Origin: Brevibacterium pigmentatum
Lineage (GTDB): Bacteria > Actinomycetota > Actinomycetes > Actinomycetales > Brevibacteriaceae
Direction of reading: 5' to 3'
DNA: 64,000 nt
Assembly (NCBI RefSeq): GCF_011617465.1
Contig: NZ_CP050153.1
Location: forward strand, 930,001 to 994,000
Shown: one piece after another, positions 37,361-46,643 of the stretch
Position numbering within the stretch: position 1 is the first letter of the stretch
Layout: every line of letters begins with the position of its first letter
The notes under the pieces: generated by a model
Databases searched by the model: none
What the model was told of the DNA's origin: nothing
Seen by the model: only the letters and a program-made list of their open reading frames with translations
Position numbers and translations under genes: made by a program

Positions 37361-39012
37361 GTGACTGATCTGCCGTTGGCCCACCTGGGCGAGACCCTCT
37401 ACCGTTCCGGATACACCGAACCGCGGCTGCGCCAGTTCTGGGGTGCCGCGACCTCGGAGGCGCTGCTGCGCAACAATCCCGCACCCGCCATCCACCACTG
37501 CACTCGGACGCTTTCTGACGAGTCGGCGACGGCCGCCGACCGCGCACTGGCCGGTGCCGCGCTGCTGTTCCATCTCCACCGCACCATCCCGGTCACCGAG
37601 GTCCGAGCTCTGTTGGGGGAGTCCTTCGACACCGCCGCCGAGGCGGGGCTGATCACCGTGGACGACGACGAGGTGACCGCCCCGTTCGCGCTGACCCCCT
37701 ATGATCTTCCCGTCGGTGTTCCGCGCGGCTTCCGTCTCGGGGACGAGAACCTCTACCTCGTCGCCGATCACGGCACCCTGACCACCCCGGATGTGCTCGA
37801 CGGCAAGTTCGTGCTCGGACTCGGCGGTGCCGGCCGGACGTTGGTGTCCATCACCCCGCGCGACCATGTCGGCGTGGCCGCCGATATCGGCACCGGCTGC
37901 GGAATCCAAGCCCTGCTGCTGGCACGCCACAGCGACCGGGTCATCGCCACCGACATCTCCCACCGAGCCCTGCGCCTGGCTGAACTCTCGGCCGGACTCA
38001 ACGGTGTGACGACGATCGAATTCCGGCACGGGTCTCTCCTCGAACCGCTGAGCGATCCCGTCGATCTGCTCGTGTCGAATCCGCCGTTCGTCATCACCCC
38101 ACGCAGCACGGACATCACCTTCGAGTACCGGGACGGCGGCATGACCGGGGACCGACTGGTTCGGGAACTCTTCACCCGGATCCCTGCGCACCTCACCGCG
38201 GGCGGACGCAGCGTCTGCCTCGGAAACTGGGAAGCCGCCTCGGGGACGGACGATGGACCGGAGACCTGGGTCGACGATGCGGATACATCGGTGTTCGTCA
38301 TCGAACGCGAGGCCCTTGACCCCATCGCCTACGCGGAAACGTGGATCCGCGACGGCGGGATCCCTCGTGCCAGCACCGCCTGGAACGAGGCGGCATCTGC
38401 CTGGATCGACGACTTCGCCACCAGAGGTGTGGACGAAATCGTGTTCGGGTACGTGTTGATGAGCCGTTCCGATAACGATGTGCCAACGATTGAATCTGCA
38501 GACTCCGCGGGCAGCCAAGACACGTCGAGCCTCGCCGGCGGGCCGTCGGGGGAAGGGAGTATTCAAAACCCGGGTGAGAGTCACCTCGGCGCCGGCGAAC
38601 AATCCGCACGGGCTCGCGGAGTTCCTCACCACGATCATCGCGATTCGGACGTGGCTGGCATCGGCCGGACCCGAGGAGATCGCCGAGACCGCGTTCCCGC
38701 TCGCCGGACCTCGTCGAACATCGTCATTTCGTTCCGGGAGCACCGGAACCCAACTCGATCACCTTGGAACAGGGGATCGGCTTCGGGCAGGTCTTCGACC
38801 TCGATACGGCGTTGGCCGGGTTCGTGTCTGTCGCCGATGGGACGCTGACTCTGAGGCAGACGGCCGGGGCTCTGGCTCAGCTTCTCGAGGTCGATTCCAC
38901 GGCTCTGGAAGATCAGCTCGTGGCGCAGGTCAGAGCCCTGTGCGCGGCGGGTGCACTGCTGCCCGACAGCGGTTCCGTCGAGCGCTCGACGACTCGGTCG
39001 ACCGGGGAATAG
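37361..39012 (+). pseudogene. DUF7059-type methyltransferase broken by two apparent frameshifts
   Basis: Frame 1 (from GTG 37361) encodes an N-terminal DUF7059-like region, then a SAM methyltransferase with GRTLVSITPRDHVGVAADIGTGCGIQALLL and LVSNPPFVITP (NPPF motif), similar to HemK/release-factor methylases. The open frame continues to 38848 but loses family character after GYVLMSRSDND near 38475. Expected C-terminal segments then appear in the second frame (SAPANNPHGLAEFLTTIIAI, about 38580-38695) and the third frame (PDLVEHRHFVPGAPEPNSIT then LEQGIGFGQVFDLDTALAG, about 38710-39012). Each change is the equivalent of a +1 base shift. Either it is a decaying gene or the assembly has two base errors. 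GC content is normal throughout. Confidence 0.75.
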
Positions 39013-39180
39013 GGATAGGATCGGAAACCGTTGACCCCGTGTCCGAGCCGAAACCGGACGAGGTCCGGACAGCTTCCGTGGGTTGAGGGCCGATGAGGAA
39101 CGTGTCCGTTCAACAGTGTTACATTGGGCCGGATCGTCCGTTGCAGTGGGCAGCTGATGCCGTGAGAGGAATGTGAAAGC

Positions 39181-42030
39181 GTGACCGCAACCGAGAAGAA
39201 GCCCCGTCGCCTCGTCATCGTCGAGTCTCCGACGAAGGCGCGAACGATTGTGGGATACCTCGGCGACGGTTATGACGTCGAGGCCTCCGTCGGTCATATC
39301 CGCGACCTGCCCACCCCCTCGGAGCTGCCCGCCGATATGAAGAAGGGGCCGTACGGAAAGTTCGCTGTCGACGTCGACAACAACTTCGACCCCTACTACC
39401 GGATCGATCCGGGCAAGAAGAAGAAGGTCACCGAACTCAAGCGTCTGCTCAAGGACGCCGACGAACTCTATCTGGCAACGGATGAGGACCGCGAGGGAGA
39501 GGCCATCGCCTGGCATCTGCTCGAAGTCCTCAAACCGAAGATCCCGGTCAAGCGCATGGTCTTCCACGAGATCACGCCCGAAGCGATCGAACGTGCCCTG
39601 GAGAACACCCGCGATATCGACACCTCGCTCGTCGATGCGCAGGAGACCCGCCGCATCCTCGACCGTCTCTACGGCTACGAGGTCTCACCCGTGCTGTGGC
39701 GCAAGATCCGTGCAGGGCTCTCGGCCGGACGTGTCCAGTCCGTGGCCACCAGGCTCGTCGTCGAACGCGAACGCGAACGCATGGCCTTCGTGCCAGCCGA
39801 CTACTGGGACCTCGACATCGATCTCGGTCTGCCGGACGGGACGAACCCGTTCGCCGCGAACCTCACCACCCTCGACGGGTCGCGGGTGGCCACCGGTCGT
39901 GACTTCAACGACAAGGGCGAGCTGAAGAACTCCTCGGCGACGGTCGTCGACCAGGTACGCGCGGAGTCTCTGGCCACAGAGCTCAACGGCAGTGCGAAGG
40001 ATGCGCTGACGGTGACCGCGGTCGAGTCGAAGCCGTACTCCCGCCGCCCGGCCGCGCCGTTCACGACCTCGACCCTGCAGCAGGAGGCCGGACGCAAACT
40101 GCGCATGAGCGCTCGTCAGGCGATGCGCACCGCCCAGTCGCTGTACGAGCACGGCTACATCACCTATATGCGTACCGACTCCTCGGCGCTGTCGGGTCAG
40201 GCCATCGCCGCCGCCCGCAAGCAGGTGACCGAACTCTACGGCCCCGAATTCGTTCCGCAGTCACCGCGCCAGTACGCGAGCAAGCAGAAATCGGCACAGG
40301 AGGCCCACGAGGCGATCCGCCCTGCCGGTGACTCCTTCCGCACCCCGGCGCAGGTGTCCAAACAGCTCAACGGCGATGAGTTCCGCCTTTACGACCTCAT
40401 CTGGAAGCGCACCGTCGCCAGTCAGATGGCCGATGCGAAGGGCAAGACCGCGACCATCAAGGTCAGTGCAGCTCTCGCCGATGGTCATGAGGCCGGATTC
40501 AGCGCCAGCGGCACCGTCATCACCTTCCGCGGGTTCCTCGCCGCCTATGAAGAGGGCCAGGACGCGTCCCGCTACGACACGAAGTCCGGGGAGTCGCGGC
40601 TGCCGCAGGTCGAAGAGGGCCAGGCGCTGTCGGTCGTCAAGGCCGAAGCCGACGGACACACGACCGCTCCGCCGCCGCGTTTCACCGAGGCCAGCCTCGT
40701 CAAACAGCTCGAGGAGCTCGGCATCGGCCGTCCCTCGACCTATGCGGCGACGATCTCCGTCATCCAGGACCGCGGCTATGTGACCACTCGCGGCAACGCA
40801 CTGGTGCCCAGCTGGTTGGCGTTCTCCGTCGTGCGCCTGCTCGAGGAGCACTTCACCGGACTCGTCGACTACGCGTTCACCGCCGACCTCGAATCCGAAC
40901 TCGACCGGATCGCGATGGGCGAAGAGGACCGCAACGACTGGCTGGCCGGGTTCTACTTCGGCGACAAGGGTCAGGACCGAGAGGGACTCAAAGCAATCGT
41001 CGACGACCTCGGCGATATCGATGCCCGTGAGGTCAACACCGTCGCCATCAGCGAGGGTGTCAACCTGCGCGTCGGTCGCTACGGTCCCTACCTTGAGGTC
41101 GCCTCGGAGAAGGAAGGCGAGGACCCGAAGCGGGTCTCCGTCCCCGACGATCTGGCACCCGATGAGCTGACAGCGGCGAAGGCGGCCGAACTCATCGAAT
41201 CCCAGGGCGACGGCGACCGTGAGCTCGGTGTCGATCCGGAGACCGGACACACCATCGTGGCGAAGAACGGTCGTTTCGGACCCTATGTCTCCGAGGTGCT
41301 GCCCGAACCTGAGGAGAAGCCGAAGCGTGGTGCCAAGAAGCCGAAGCCGCGCACCGGTTCCCTGTTCAAGTCGATGGATCTGAACTCGATCGACCTCGAG
41401 ACCGCGCTCAAGCTGCTCAGCCTTCCCCGTGTGGTCGGTCAGGACGAAGAGGGCACGGACATCACCGCGCAGAACGGCCGCTACGGACCGTACCTGAAGA
41501 AGGGCGCGGACTCCCGTTCCCTGACGGATGAGGAGCAGATCTTCAACATCACCCTAGAGGAGGCGCTGAAGATCTATGCCGAGCCGAAGCAGCGCGGCGG
41601 TCGTCGTGCCGCGGCACCGCTGAAGGAACTCGGCGAGGATCCGGAGACGAAGAAGCCCGTCGTCGTCAAGGACGGCCGTTTCGGGCCGTATGTCACCGAT
41701 GGTGAGACGAATGCGACTCTGCGCAAAGACGACTCCGTCGAAGCCGTGACCCTCGAACGTGCGGCGACTCTGCTCGCTGAGAAGCGCGCGAAGGGACCGG
41801 CGAAGAAGAAGGCTCCGGCGAAGAAGGCCCCCGCCAAGAAGACGGCCGCGAAGAAGACGACGGCAGCCAAGACGACAGCCGCGAAGAAGACGACCGCGTC
41901 GAAGTCAACAGCGTCGAAGACCACCACTGCGAAGAAGACGACGGCTTCCAAGTCGACTGCGTCGAAGTCCACGGCAGCGAGAACTACGGCTGCGAAGAAG
42001 ACGAGCACGGCCAAGCCGAAGACCCCCTGA
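39181..42030 (+). CDS. topA: DNA topoisomerase I
   Basis: It relaxes negative supercoils behind moving polymerases. The product is 949 residues from GTG at 39181. Toprim domain: RLVIVESPTKARTIVGYLG at the start and LATDEDREGEAIAWH (about 98-112). The active-site tyrosine is Y329 in GYITYMRTDSSAL. FTEASLVKQLEELGIGRPSTYAATI follows. C-terminal repeats of the type RVGRYGPYLEVAS, NGRFGPYVSEVL, NGRYGPYLKKG and DGRFGPYVTDG (four zinc-less topo-C repeats) are typical of actinobacterial TopA. The last ~70 residues are a Lys/Ala/Thr repeat tail resembling histone H1, known in actinobacteria to increase DNA binding and processivity. Confidence 0.97.
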   Translation: MTATEKKPRRLVIVESPTKARTIVGYLGDGYDVEASVGHIRDLPTPSELPADMKKGPYGKFAVDVDNNFDPYYRIDPGKKKKVTELKRLLKDADELYLATDEDREGEAIAWHLLEVLKPKIPVKRMVFHEITPEAIERALENTRDIDTSLVDAQETRRILDRLYGYEVSPVLWRKIRAGLSAGRVQSVATRLVVERERERMAFVPADYWDLDIDLGLPDGTNPFAANLTTLDGSRVATGRDFNDKGELKNSSATVVDQVRAESLATELNGSAKDALTVTAVESKPYSRRPAAPFTTSTLQQEAGRKLRMSARQAMRTAQSLYEHGYITYMRTDSSALSGQAIAAARKQVTELYGPEFVPQSPRQYASKQKSAQEAHEAIRPAGDSFRTPAQVSKQLNGDEFRLYDLIWKRTVASQMADAKGKTATIKVSAALADGHEAGFSASGTVITFRGFLAAYEEGQDASRYDTKSGESRLPQVEEGQALSVVKAEADGHTTAPPPRFTEASLVKQLEELGIGRPSTYAATISVIQDRGYVTTRGNALVPSWLAFSVVRLLEEHFTGLVDYAFTADLESELDRIAMGEEDRNDWLAGFYFGDKGQDREGLKAIVDDLGDIDAREVNTVAISEGVNLRVGRYGPYLEVASEKEGEDPKRVSVPDDLAPDELTAAKAAELIESQGDGDRELGVDPETGHTIVAKNGRFGPYVSEVLPEPEEKPKRGAKKPKPRTGSLFKSMDLNSIDLETALKLLSLPRVVGQDEEGTDITAQNGRYGPYLKKGADSRSLTDEEQIFNITLEEALKIYAEPKQRGGRRAAAPLKELGEDPETKKPVVVKDGRFGPYVTDGETNATLRKDDSVEAVTLERAATLLAEKRAKGPAKKKAPAKKAPAKKTAAKKTTAAKTTAAKKTTASKSTASKTTTAKKTTASKSTASKSTAARTTAAKKTSTAKPKTP

Positions 42031-42069
42031 GTCGACGGCTGCCGAGCCCGCGGCGGTCACCTGTCTCTG

Positions 42070-42109
42070 CTTTCGCCACCTGCCTGATGGTCCAGGCAGG
42101 TGGCGAAAG
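42070..42109 (+). terminator. topA terminator
   Basis: A 17-bp perfect stem (CTTTCGCCACCTGCCTG / CAGGCAGGTGGCGAAAG) has a six-base loop ATGGTC. It is followed by the pyrimidine-rich ACGTTTCTTCTCCTG. It lies 40 bases after the topA stop. Confidence 0.85.
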
Positions 42110-42150
42110 ACGTTTCTTCTCCTGTGGCCAGTGATACCCCGTGGCCTGTA

Positions 42151-42210
42151 ATTGTTGGGTCGATCCACGGTGATTTCAAGACCGATTCCACCGTGGATCG
42201 ACCCAACAAT
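42151..42210. repeat. 22-bp perfect inverted repeat with 16-nt loop
   Basis: Arms at 42151-42172 and 42189-42210 (starting ATTGTTGGGTCGATCC) are perfectly complementary. It lies between topA and a convergent acetyltransferase gene, right after the topA terminator. There is no T-tract. It may be the terminator for the convergent gene, or a copy of a short intergenic repeat (MITE-like); no target-site duplication was seen. Confidence 0.6.
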
Positions 42211-42281
42211 CGCCGTTTGCCGACACCGGCCACGTACTCCAGTGTTTCTGGGACGAGGACAGCAGTGCCTCAGGGGCGAGA

Positions 42282-42776
42282 TCAGCCGCGCGATGACTCC
42301 GCGAAGTCGGTGAGCGCCTGGCCGTCGAGTCGGTAGGTCTCCCACTCGTCCTGCGGCTTCGCGCCCAGCGATTCGTAGAAACCGATCGACGGTGTGTTCC
42401 ATTTGAGCACGCACCATTCGAGTCGAGTCAGTCCACGCTCCTGGCAGATTTGCGCCAGCCGACCGAGCAGCGCCTTCCCGGCTCCCGAACCGCGATGTTC
42501 GGGCGCGACGAAGAGGTCCTCGAGCCAGATGCCGTTCCTGCCGGTCCAGGTGGAGAACGAATGGAACCAGATCGCAATGCCGATGACTTCGCCGCCGGAT
42601 TCGGCCACGAGGCCGAACGTGTTCGCTTGACCCCCGTCGGGGAACATCACCGCGGCGAAATCCGCCTCGGTGGCCTCGACCGCGTCCGGTTCCTTCTCGT
42701 AGACGGCCAGTGCGTGGACGAGGCGCAGGATGTCGGGCAGGTCGGTCGGCTCTGCTTCACGAATGGTGACGGTCAT
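42282..42776 (-). CDS. GNAT acetyltransferase, spermidine/diamine N-acetyltransferase type
   Basis: The product is 164 residues from the ATG at 42776 (GGGAG SD); an upstream GTG at 42791 is less likely. The order is TIREAEPTDLPDILRLVHALAVYEKEPDAVEATE, GIAIWFHSFSTWTGRNGIWLEDLFV, and the acetyl-CoA loop APEHRGSGAGKALLGRLAQIC, ending WNTPSIGFYESLGAKPQDEWETYRLDG. This matches the SSAT-like family (polyamine or thialysine acetylases). The exact substrate is not known. It faces topA across the hairpins. Confidence 0.87.
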   Translation of the reverse strand: MTVTIREAEPTDLPDILRLVHALAVYEKEPDAVEATEADFAAVMFPDGGQANTFGLVAESGGEVIGIAIWFHSFSTWTGRNGIWLEDLFVAPEHRGSGAGKALLGRLAQICQERGLTRLEWCVLKWNTPSIGFYESLGAKPQDEWETYRLDGQALTDFAESSRG

Positions 42777-42867
42777 GGTGTGTGCTCCCACAGTCGTTCG
42801 GTCAAAGGAATTCAGTCTCCGCGGTTCGCGCTGTCCCGGCCTGTGCCGACCACAGCTTTCGCCGACC

Positions 42868-43623
42868 TCACAGCCGGTGCTTGTCCGCGTGGGCGGCCAC
42901 CTCGGCCAGCTCCTCGGCGGTGGGGGACAGGGGCGTATGCGGATTCGCGTCGGAATAGTAGGCGGCGAACGCCTCGGCGACGGAATCGATCGTCACCTCG
43001 GGATGGATCTCGCTGATCGATCCGCCCGTGGACGGATCCCAATCGATTCCGAGGGCGGCTTCGATATCGGTGAGGACGGCGCGGATCGGATCCGGATCCT
43101 CGACGACGACGGACGACGAGAACAGCCACGCCCCGGAGACCACACGCTGGGCGGTGCCGATCGCCTTGATCCGACCGGCCACGTTGACGCTGTGCTCACC
43201 CGGACAGTATTCGCCGGGAATCTCGCCGAGGCGGGCATCGACGCCCAGCCCCCGCAGCACCTCGACATAGTCCTCACCGAAACCGGTGAATCGTGCGGTG
43301 GTGTTCGTGATGAACGAATCACTCGGTTCGATGTGATCGATGACCAGAGATCCCGGATGGTAGGCAGCCGCACGCCCGCCGAGGCTGCGCAGTGCAGGCG
43401 TGAAACCGTGGTCCCGGGCCGCTTCGATGGCGGTGGCGAAGCCGGGCAGGAAACGATCCCGAGCACCGAACGCCAGGGTCGGAGCCGGTCGGTACATCCG
43501 CAGAGTCGCCCCGCGACGTCCGGCCTTGACCGAATCGAGGAGGACGCGGGCGAACGCGAGTTCTTCCACCGGTCCCAAACCGTCTGCGGCCACCGTGGTC
43601 ATCGCCAGTCTGTCTGTGTGCAC
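42868..43623 (-). CDS. Lipoate-protein ligase A family protein
   Basis: The product is 251 residues from a GTG at 43623; an ATG at 43602 is an alternative. Core motifs are RMYRPAPTLAFGARDRFLPGFATAI, SLGGRAAAYHPGSLVIDHIE and the ligase segment YCPGEHSVNVAGRIKAIGTAQRVVSGAW, which contains the lysine expected to hold the activated lipoyl group. This is the BPL/LPL fold used to attach lipoate or octanoate to 2-oxoacid dehydrogenase complexes. It is divergent from the tmk-fusion gene. Whether it is a ligase or a lipoyl/octanoyl transferase cannot be decided. Confidence 0.8.
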   Translation of the reverse strand: MHTDRLAMTTVAADGLGPVEELAFARVLLDSVKAGRRGATLRMYRPAPTLAFGARDRFLPGFATAIEAARDHGFTPALRSLGGRAAAYHPGSLVIDHIEPSDSFITNTTARFTGFGEDYVEVLRGLGVDARLGEIPGEYCPGEHSVNVAGRIKAIGTAQRVVSGAWLFSSSVVVEDPDPIRAVLTDIEAALGIDWDPSTGGSISEIHPEVTIDSVAEAFAAYYSDANPHTPLSPTAEELAEVAAHADKHRL

Positions 43624-43726
43624 GAGTTCAAGGGTAGAGGATCGGCAGGCTCCGGTCGGGTTCGGGTTGTCGCAGATCGCACTCGTTTCCAAGAGATATG
43701 TCAGTTCGGCCAGATAGTGTAGGGCT

Positions 43727-46642
43727 GTGAGCATGTTGACGACTACAGGACACCGACTGCCCGGAGCCCCCGGCCGCCTGGTCACCGAGACCGCCGCCTG
43801 GGGTGCCCTGATCGTTCTTGTCGCGATCAGCTATGTCGTGGCAGGAACCAGCGGACTCGTCGCGACGGTGGGCGGGCGCGCCTACACCGCCATGGGGGAG
43901 TCTCTCAGCGCCGGAGGATTCGACAATCAGTTGGGCAGTCTGTCGCTGCTCATCGTCTTCGCCCTCTCCTGCGCCGGCCTCTTCATCCCCTCCAAGGTCT
44001 TCGCTTCACGACCTCCGGCGGTGCGCAAGACCGCTCTGAGCATTTCAGCGATCGTCGAAGCCGCGGCCCTCGTCGTCCTCAGCCTGGCTCCCAGCGCGTG
44101 GCTGACCTGGGTCGCGGCACTGTTCCTCGGCGCCGTGGTGGGCCTGCTCATGAGCATCAACCCCTTCAGACACGAGAAGCCGTGGCGCCGTGTCGGCATT
44201 CCCGCGGCCGCCCTCGTCTTCGTCTCCTGCGCTTTCCAGATCCTCGGCGGCTCTGCAGCGGGAACCCAAGCGCTCGGCTGGGTGTCTCTGCTGGTGGGCA
44301 TCGGCATGGCCGCCGGGTCCGTCATCATCTTCCTCACCCCCGAACGTGCCCTGCACGCAGAGTCCGCGACGACCGGGCAATTCCCTGAACACAAGGCCCG
44401 GGTCGCCCGCCCCGCCGAGGCGATCGCGAACCCGTGGGTGTGCATCGGCCTCTTCGCCGTCCTCGGCGCCACCTTCATGCTCGCTCAGCCGACGGCGATC
44501 GGCCACGGCTACGGTCAAGCTGGCTTCGCGGTCATCATCGCCTGCTGTCTCGTCGGATGGGCAATCGGATTCGAGATGGGTCCGACCTTCGCTCCCGGAA
44601 TGTCCCGTCCGCGCGTGTCCACCTTCGGTCTGCTCGTCTCCGGTGTGCTGCTGCTCGCCACCGGCGCCATCAACGAACTCTCCGGCAAGGTCGTGCTCTC
44701 GGCCGCGATCGCGTTCCTTGTCGGCATCGGCGTGCGCGCTCAGCCCTATGACTTCTCCCGCCGCTACGGTGCCGTCGCGGGCGCCGGCCTGGCCTTGGTG
44801 ATCAACGCCCTCGACCTCGGCGGCACGGTCGAAGTCGGTTCGAGCCCGGACTGGATCCTGGCTCCCAGCGACGTCGCGTTCCTCATCTTCGGCATCGCCG
44901 CGCTGGTCGCCGGAGTCATCGGACTCTTCACGTTCGACCCCCACAAACTGCAGGGTCTGTCCGTCGACATCGTCCACGGATTCCGTCCGCCCAGCCAGCC
45001 CGAGACCGCGGCAGGCGGGCTCGGAAACTCGGCTGAGCGCCTCGGCGCCGGGTTCTTCATCGCCATCGAAGGCGGAGACGGTTCGGGCAAGACCACGCAG
45101 ATCAAACGCATCTCCGCCGCCCTGGCCGATGACGGTTATCACGTTGAGTCCACGCGCGAACCCGGCGGCACCGAACTGGGCACGAAGATTCGTTCAGTCC
45201 TCTTCGACTCCGATCCGCCGAGCCCGCGTACCGAAGCCCTGCTCTTCGCCGCCGACCGCGCCCACCATGTGGCGTCCCTGGTCGACCCCAGCCTCGACGC
45301 CGGAAACATCGTCATCACCGACCGATACATCGATTCGACGATCGCCTACCAGTCGGCCGGCCGCAGCTTCGACGAGAAGACGATCCTCGCGCTCAGCCGG
45401 TGGGCCACCCAGGGGCTCGTGCCGAACCTGACGATCGTCCTCGACATCGAACCCGAGGTCGCCGCCGAGCGGATGGGCAAGCGCGGCGACAGCAACTACC
45501 TCGACCAGGAGAACCAGCAGTTCCACCAGCGGGTGCGCCAGACCTACCTGTCCCGTGCCCACAAGGAACTCGACCGGTACGTCGTCCTCGACGCTTCGGT
45601 CGACGCCGATGAGCTCACCGAACAGATCCTCGCAGCCATCCGCGCCCGCCTTCCGCAGACGCTGGTCAAACGCGACACCGGCACCGAGGCGGCCCCCGCC
45701 TCAACGTCGACGGCTGAGGCCGACAACGGACCGGAACGCAGTTCCGTGCCGCTCACTGCCGTAGCCGCCGGGACCGTGCCCGACGACGGCACGGCCGAGG
45801 CAGACGACGGCTCCGACGACGCCCACTCCGGCGACAGCTCTGCAGACTCGGTCGATGCCCGCGAGATTGAAGACGACGCCGTCGATGGCAGCGAAGCAAT
45901 AGGCGGAGCAGCCGCTGATGCAACAGACACCGACGATATCGACGATGCGGTGCACGAACGCGGACCGCGCTTCGTCCCGGCCTCCAGCGATCGGTTCGTT
46001 CCCTCTGCGATCACCGACGCCGAGGCCGAGATCTCCGGTGCGGTTCCCACCGAACGCGTCGACCTCGGGGCCGATCTGCGGGAGGATCCGGCCGCCTCGG
46101 CGAATGTGGAACGCTCCGCCGCTTCCGCATCCCCGGCATCCGCGGATGAGAATGCGGACCGGGATTCTGAAGGCGACGAGGAGGAACTTCCGTGCTTCTT
46201 GGAACCGAAGGGCTCGCATCGTTCAGATGAGGCCCCGAACCGTTCCGACGAGGACGCGGCGACCACGGTGCTGCCGGCCAGCGGGACCGCCTCGGAGGCG
46301 CTCGTCGACGACAGCGACGAGGCCGATGGGGTGCCGACGGACCGAATCGCCACGGACGAGAATGCTGAGACTCGGATCGTCAACCGCGTCGACCCCGAAG
46401 ACGCCGAAACTCGCGTTGTCCACCGTTCCGATCCACCTGCCGAAACCGGAACGGATGACGCAGCAGGCGACTCGGTCGACGGCGGGGACGCGGAGACCAC
46501 GGTTCTGCCAGCCCGCACCGCCCGCGAGATGAGCCGTGAACGACTGCAGGCTCAGGCCGAGATCGAACGGCAGGCTCGGGAGCGCTTGCGCCGGCAGCGC
46601 GAACGCAGCAACCGTCGCTTCACCAACCGGGAGGATTCCTGA
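43727..46642 (+). CDS. tmk: Membrane protein fused to thymidylate kinase
   Basis: The product is 971 residues from GTG at 43727. Residues about 20-410 hold twelve to fourteen hydrophobic segments, resembling an MFS-like transporter. Residues about 440-650 form a complete dTMP kinase: P-loop EGGDGSGKTTQIKR (Lys455), DR-[EH]-type TREPGGTELGTKIR, and DRYIDSTIAYQSAG. The remaining ~320 residues are acidic and disordered and end in a basic arginine-rich segment (EMSRERLQAQAEIERQARER). Streptomyces also have a membrane-fused Tmk, so the architecture is known, but the long tail looks extra. It supplies dTDP for DNA synthesis and lies one base before holB. Confidence 0.93.
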   Translation: MSMLTTTGHRLPGAPGRLVTETAAWGALIVLVAISYVVAGTSGLVATVGGRAYTAMGESLSAGGFDNQLGSLSLLIVFALSCAGLFIPSKVFASRPPAVRKTALSISAIVEAAALVVLSLAPSAWLTWVAALFLGAVVGLLMSINPFRHEKPWRRVGIPAAALVFVSCAFQILGGSAAGTQALGWVSLLVGIGMAAGSVIIFLTPERALHAESATTGQFPEHKARVARPAEAIANPWVCIGLFAVLGATFMLAQPTAIGHGYGQAGFAVIIACCLVGWAIGFEMGPTFAPGMSRPRVSTFGLLVSGVLLLATGAINELSGKVVLSAAIAFLVGIGVRAQPYDFSRRYGAVAGAGLALVINALDLGGTVEVGSSPDWILAPSDVAFLIFGIAALVAGVIGLFTFDPHKLQGLSVDIVHGFRPPSQPETAAGGLGNSAERLGAGFFIAIEGGDGSGKTTQIKRISAALADDGYHVESTREPGGTELGTKIRSVLFDSDPPSPRTEALLFAADRAHHVASLVDPSLDAGNIVITDRYIDSTIAYQSAGRSFDEKTILALSRWATQGLVPNLTIVLDIEPEVAAERMGKRGDSNYLDQENQQFHQRVRQTYLSRAHKELDRYVVLDASVDADELTEQILAAIRARLPQTLVKRDTGTEAAPASTSTAEADNGPERSSVPLTAVAAGTVPDDGTAEADDGSDDAHSGDSSADSVDAREIEDDAVDGSEAIGGAAADATDTDDIDDAVHERGPRFVPASSDRFVPSAITDAEAEISGAVPTERVDLGADLREDPAASANVERSAASASPASADENADRDSEGDEEELPCFLEPKGSHRSDEAPNRSDEDAATTVLPASGTASEALVDDSDEADGVPTDRIATDENAETRIVNRVDPEDAETRVVHRSDPPAETGTDDAAGDSVDGGDAETTVLPARTAREMSRERLQAQAEIERQARERLRRQRERSNRRFTNREDS

Positions 46643-46643
46643 A

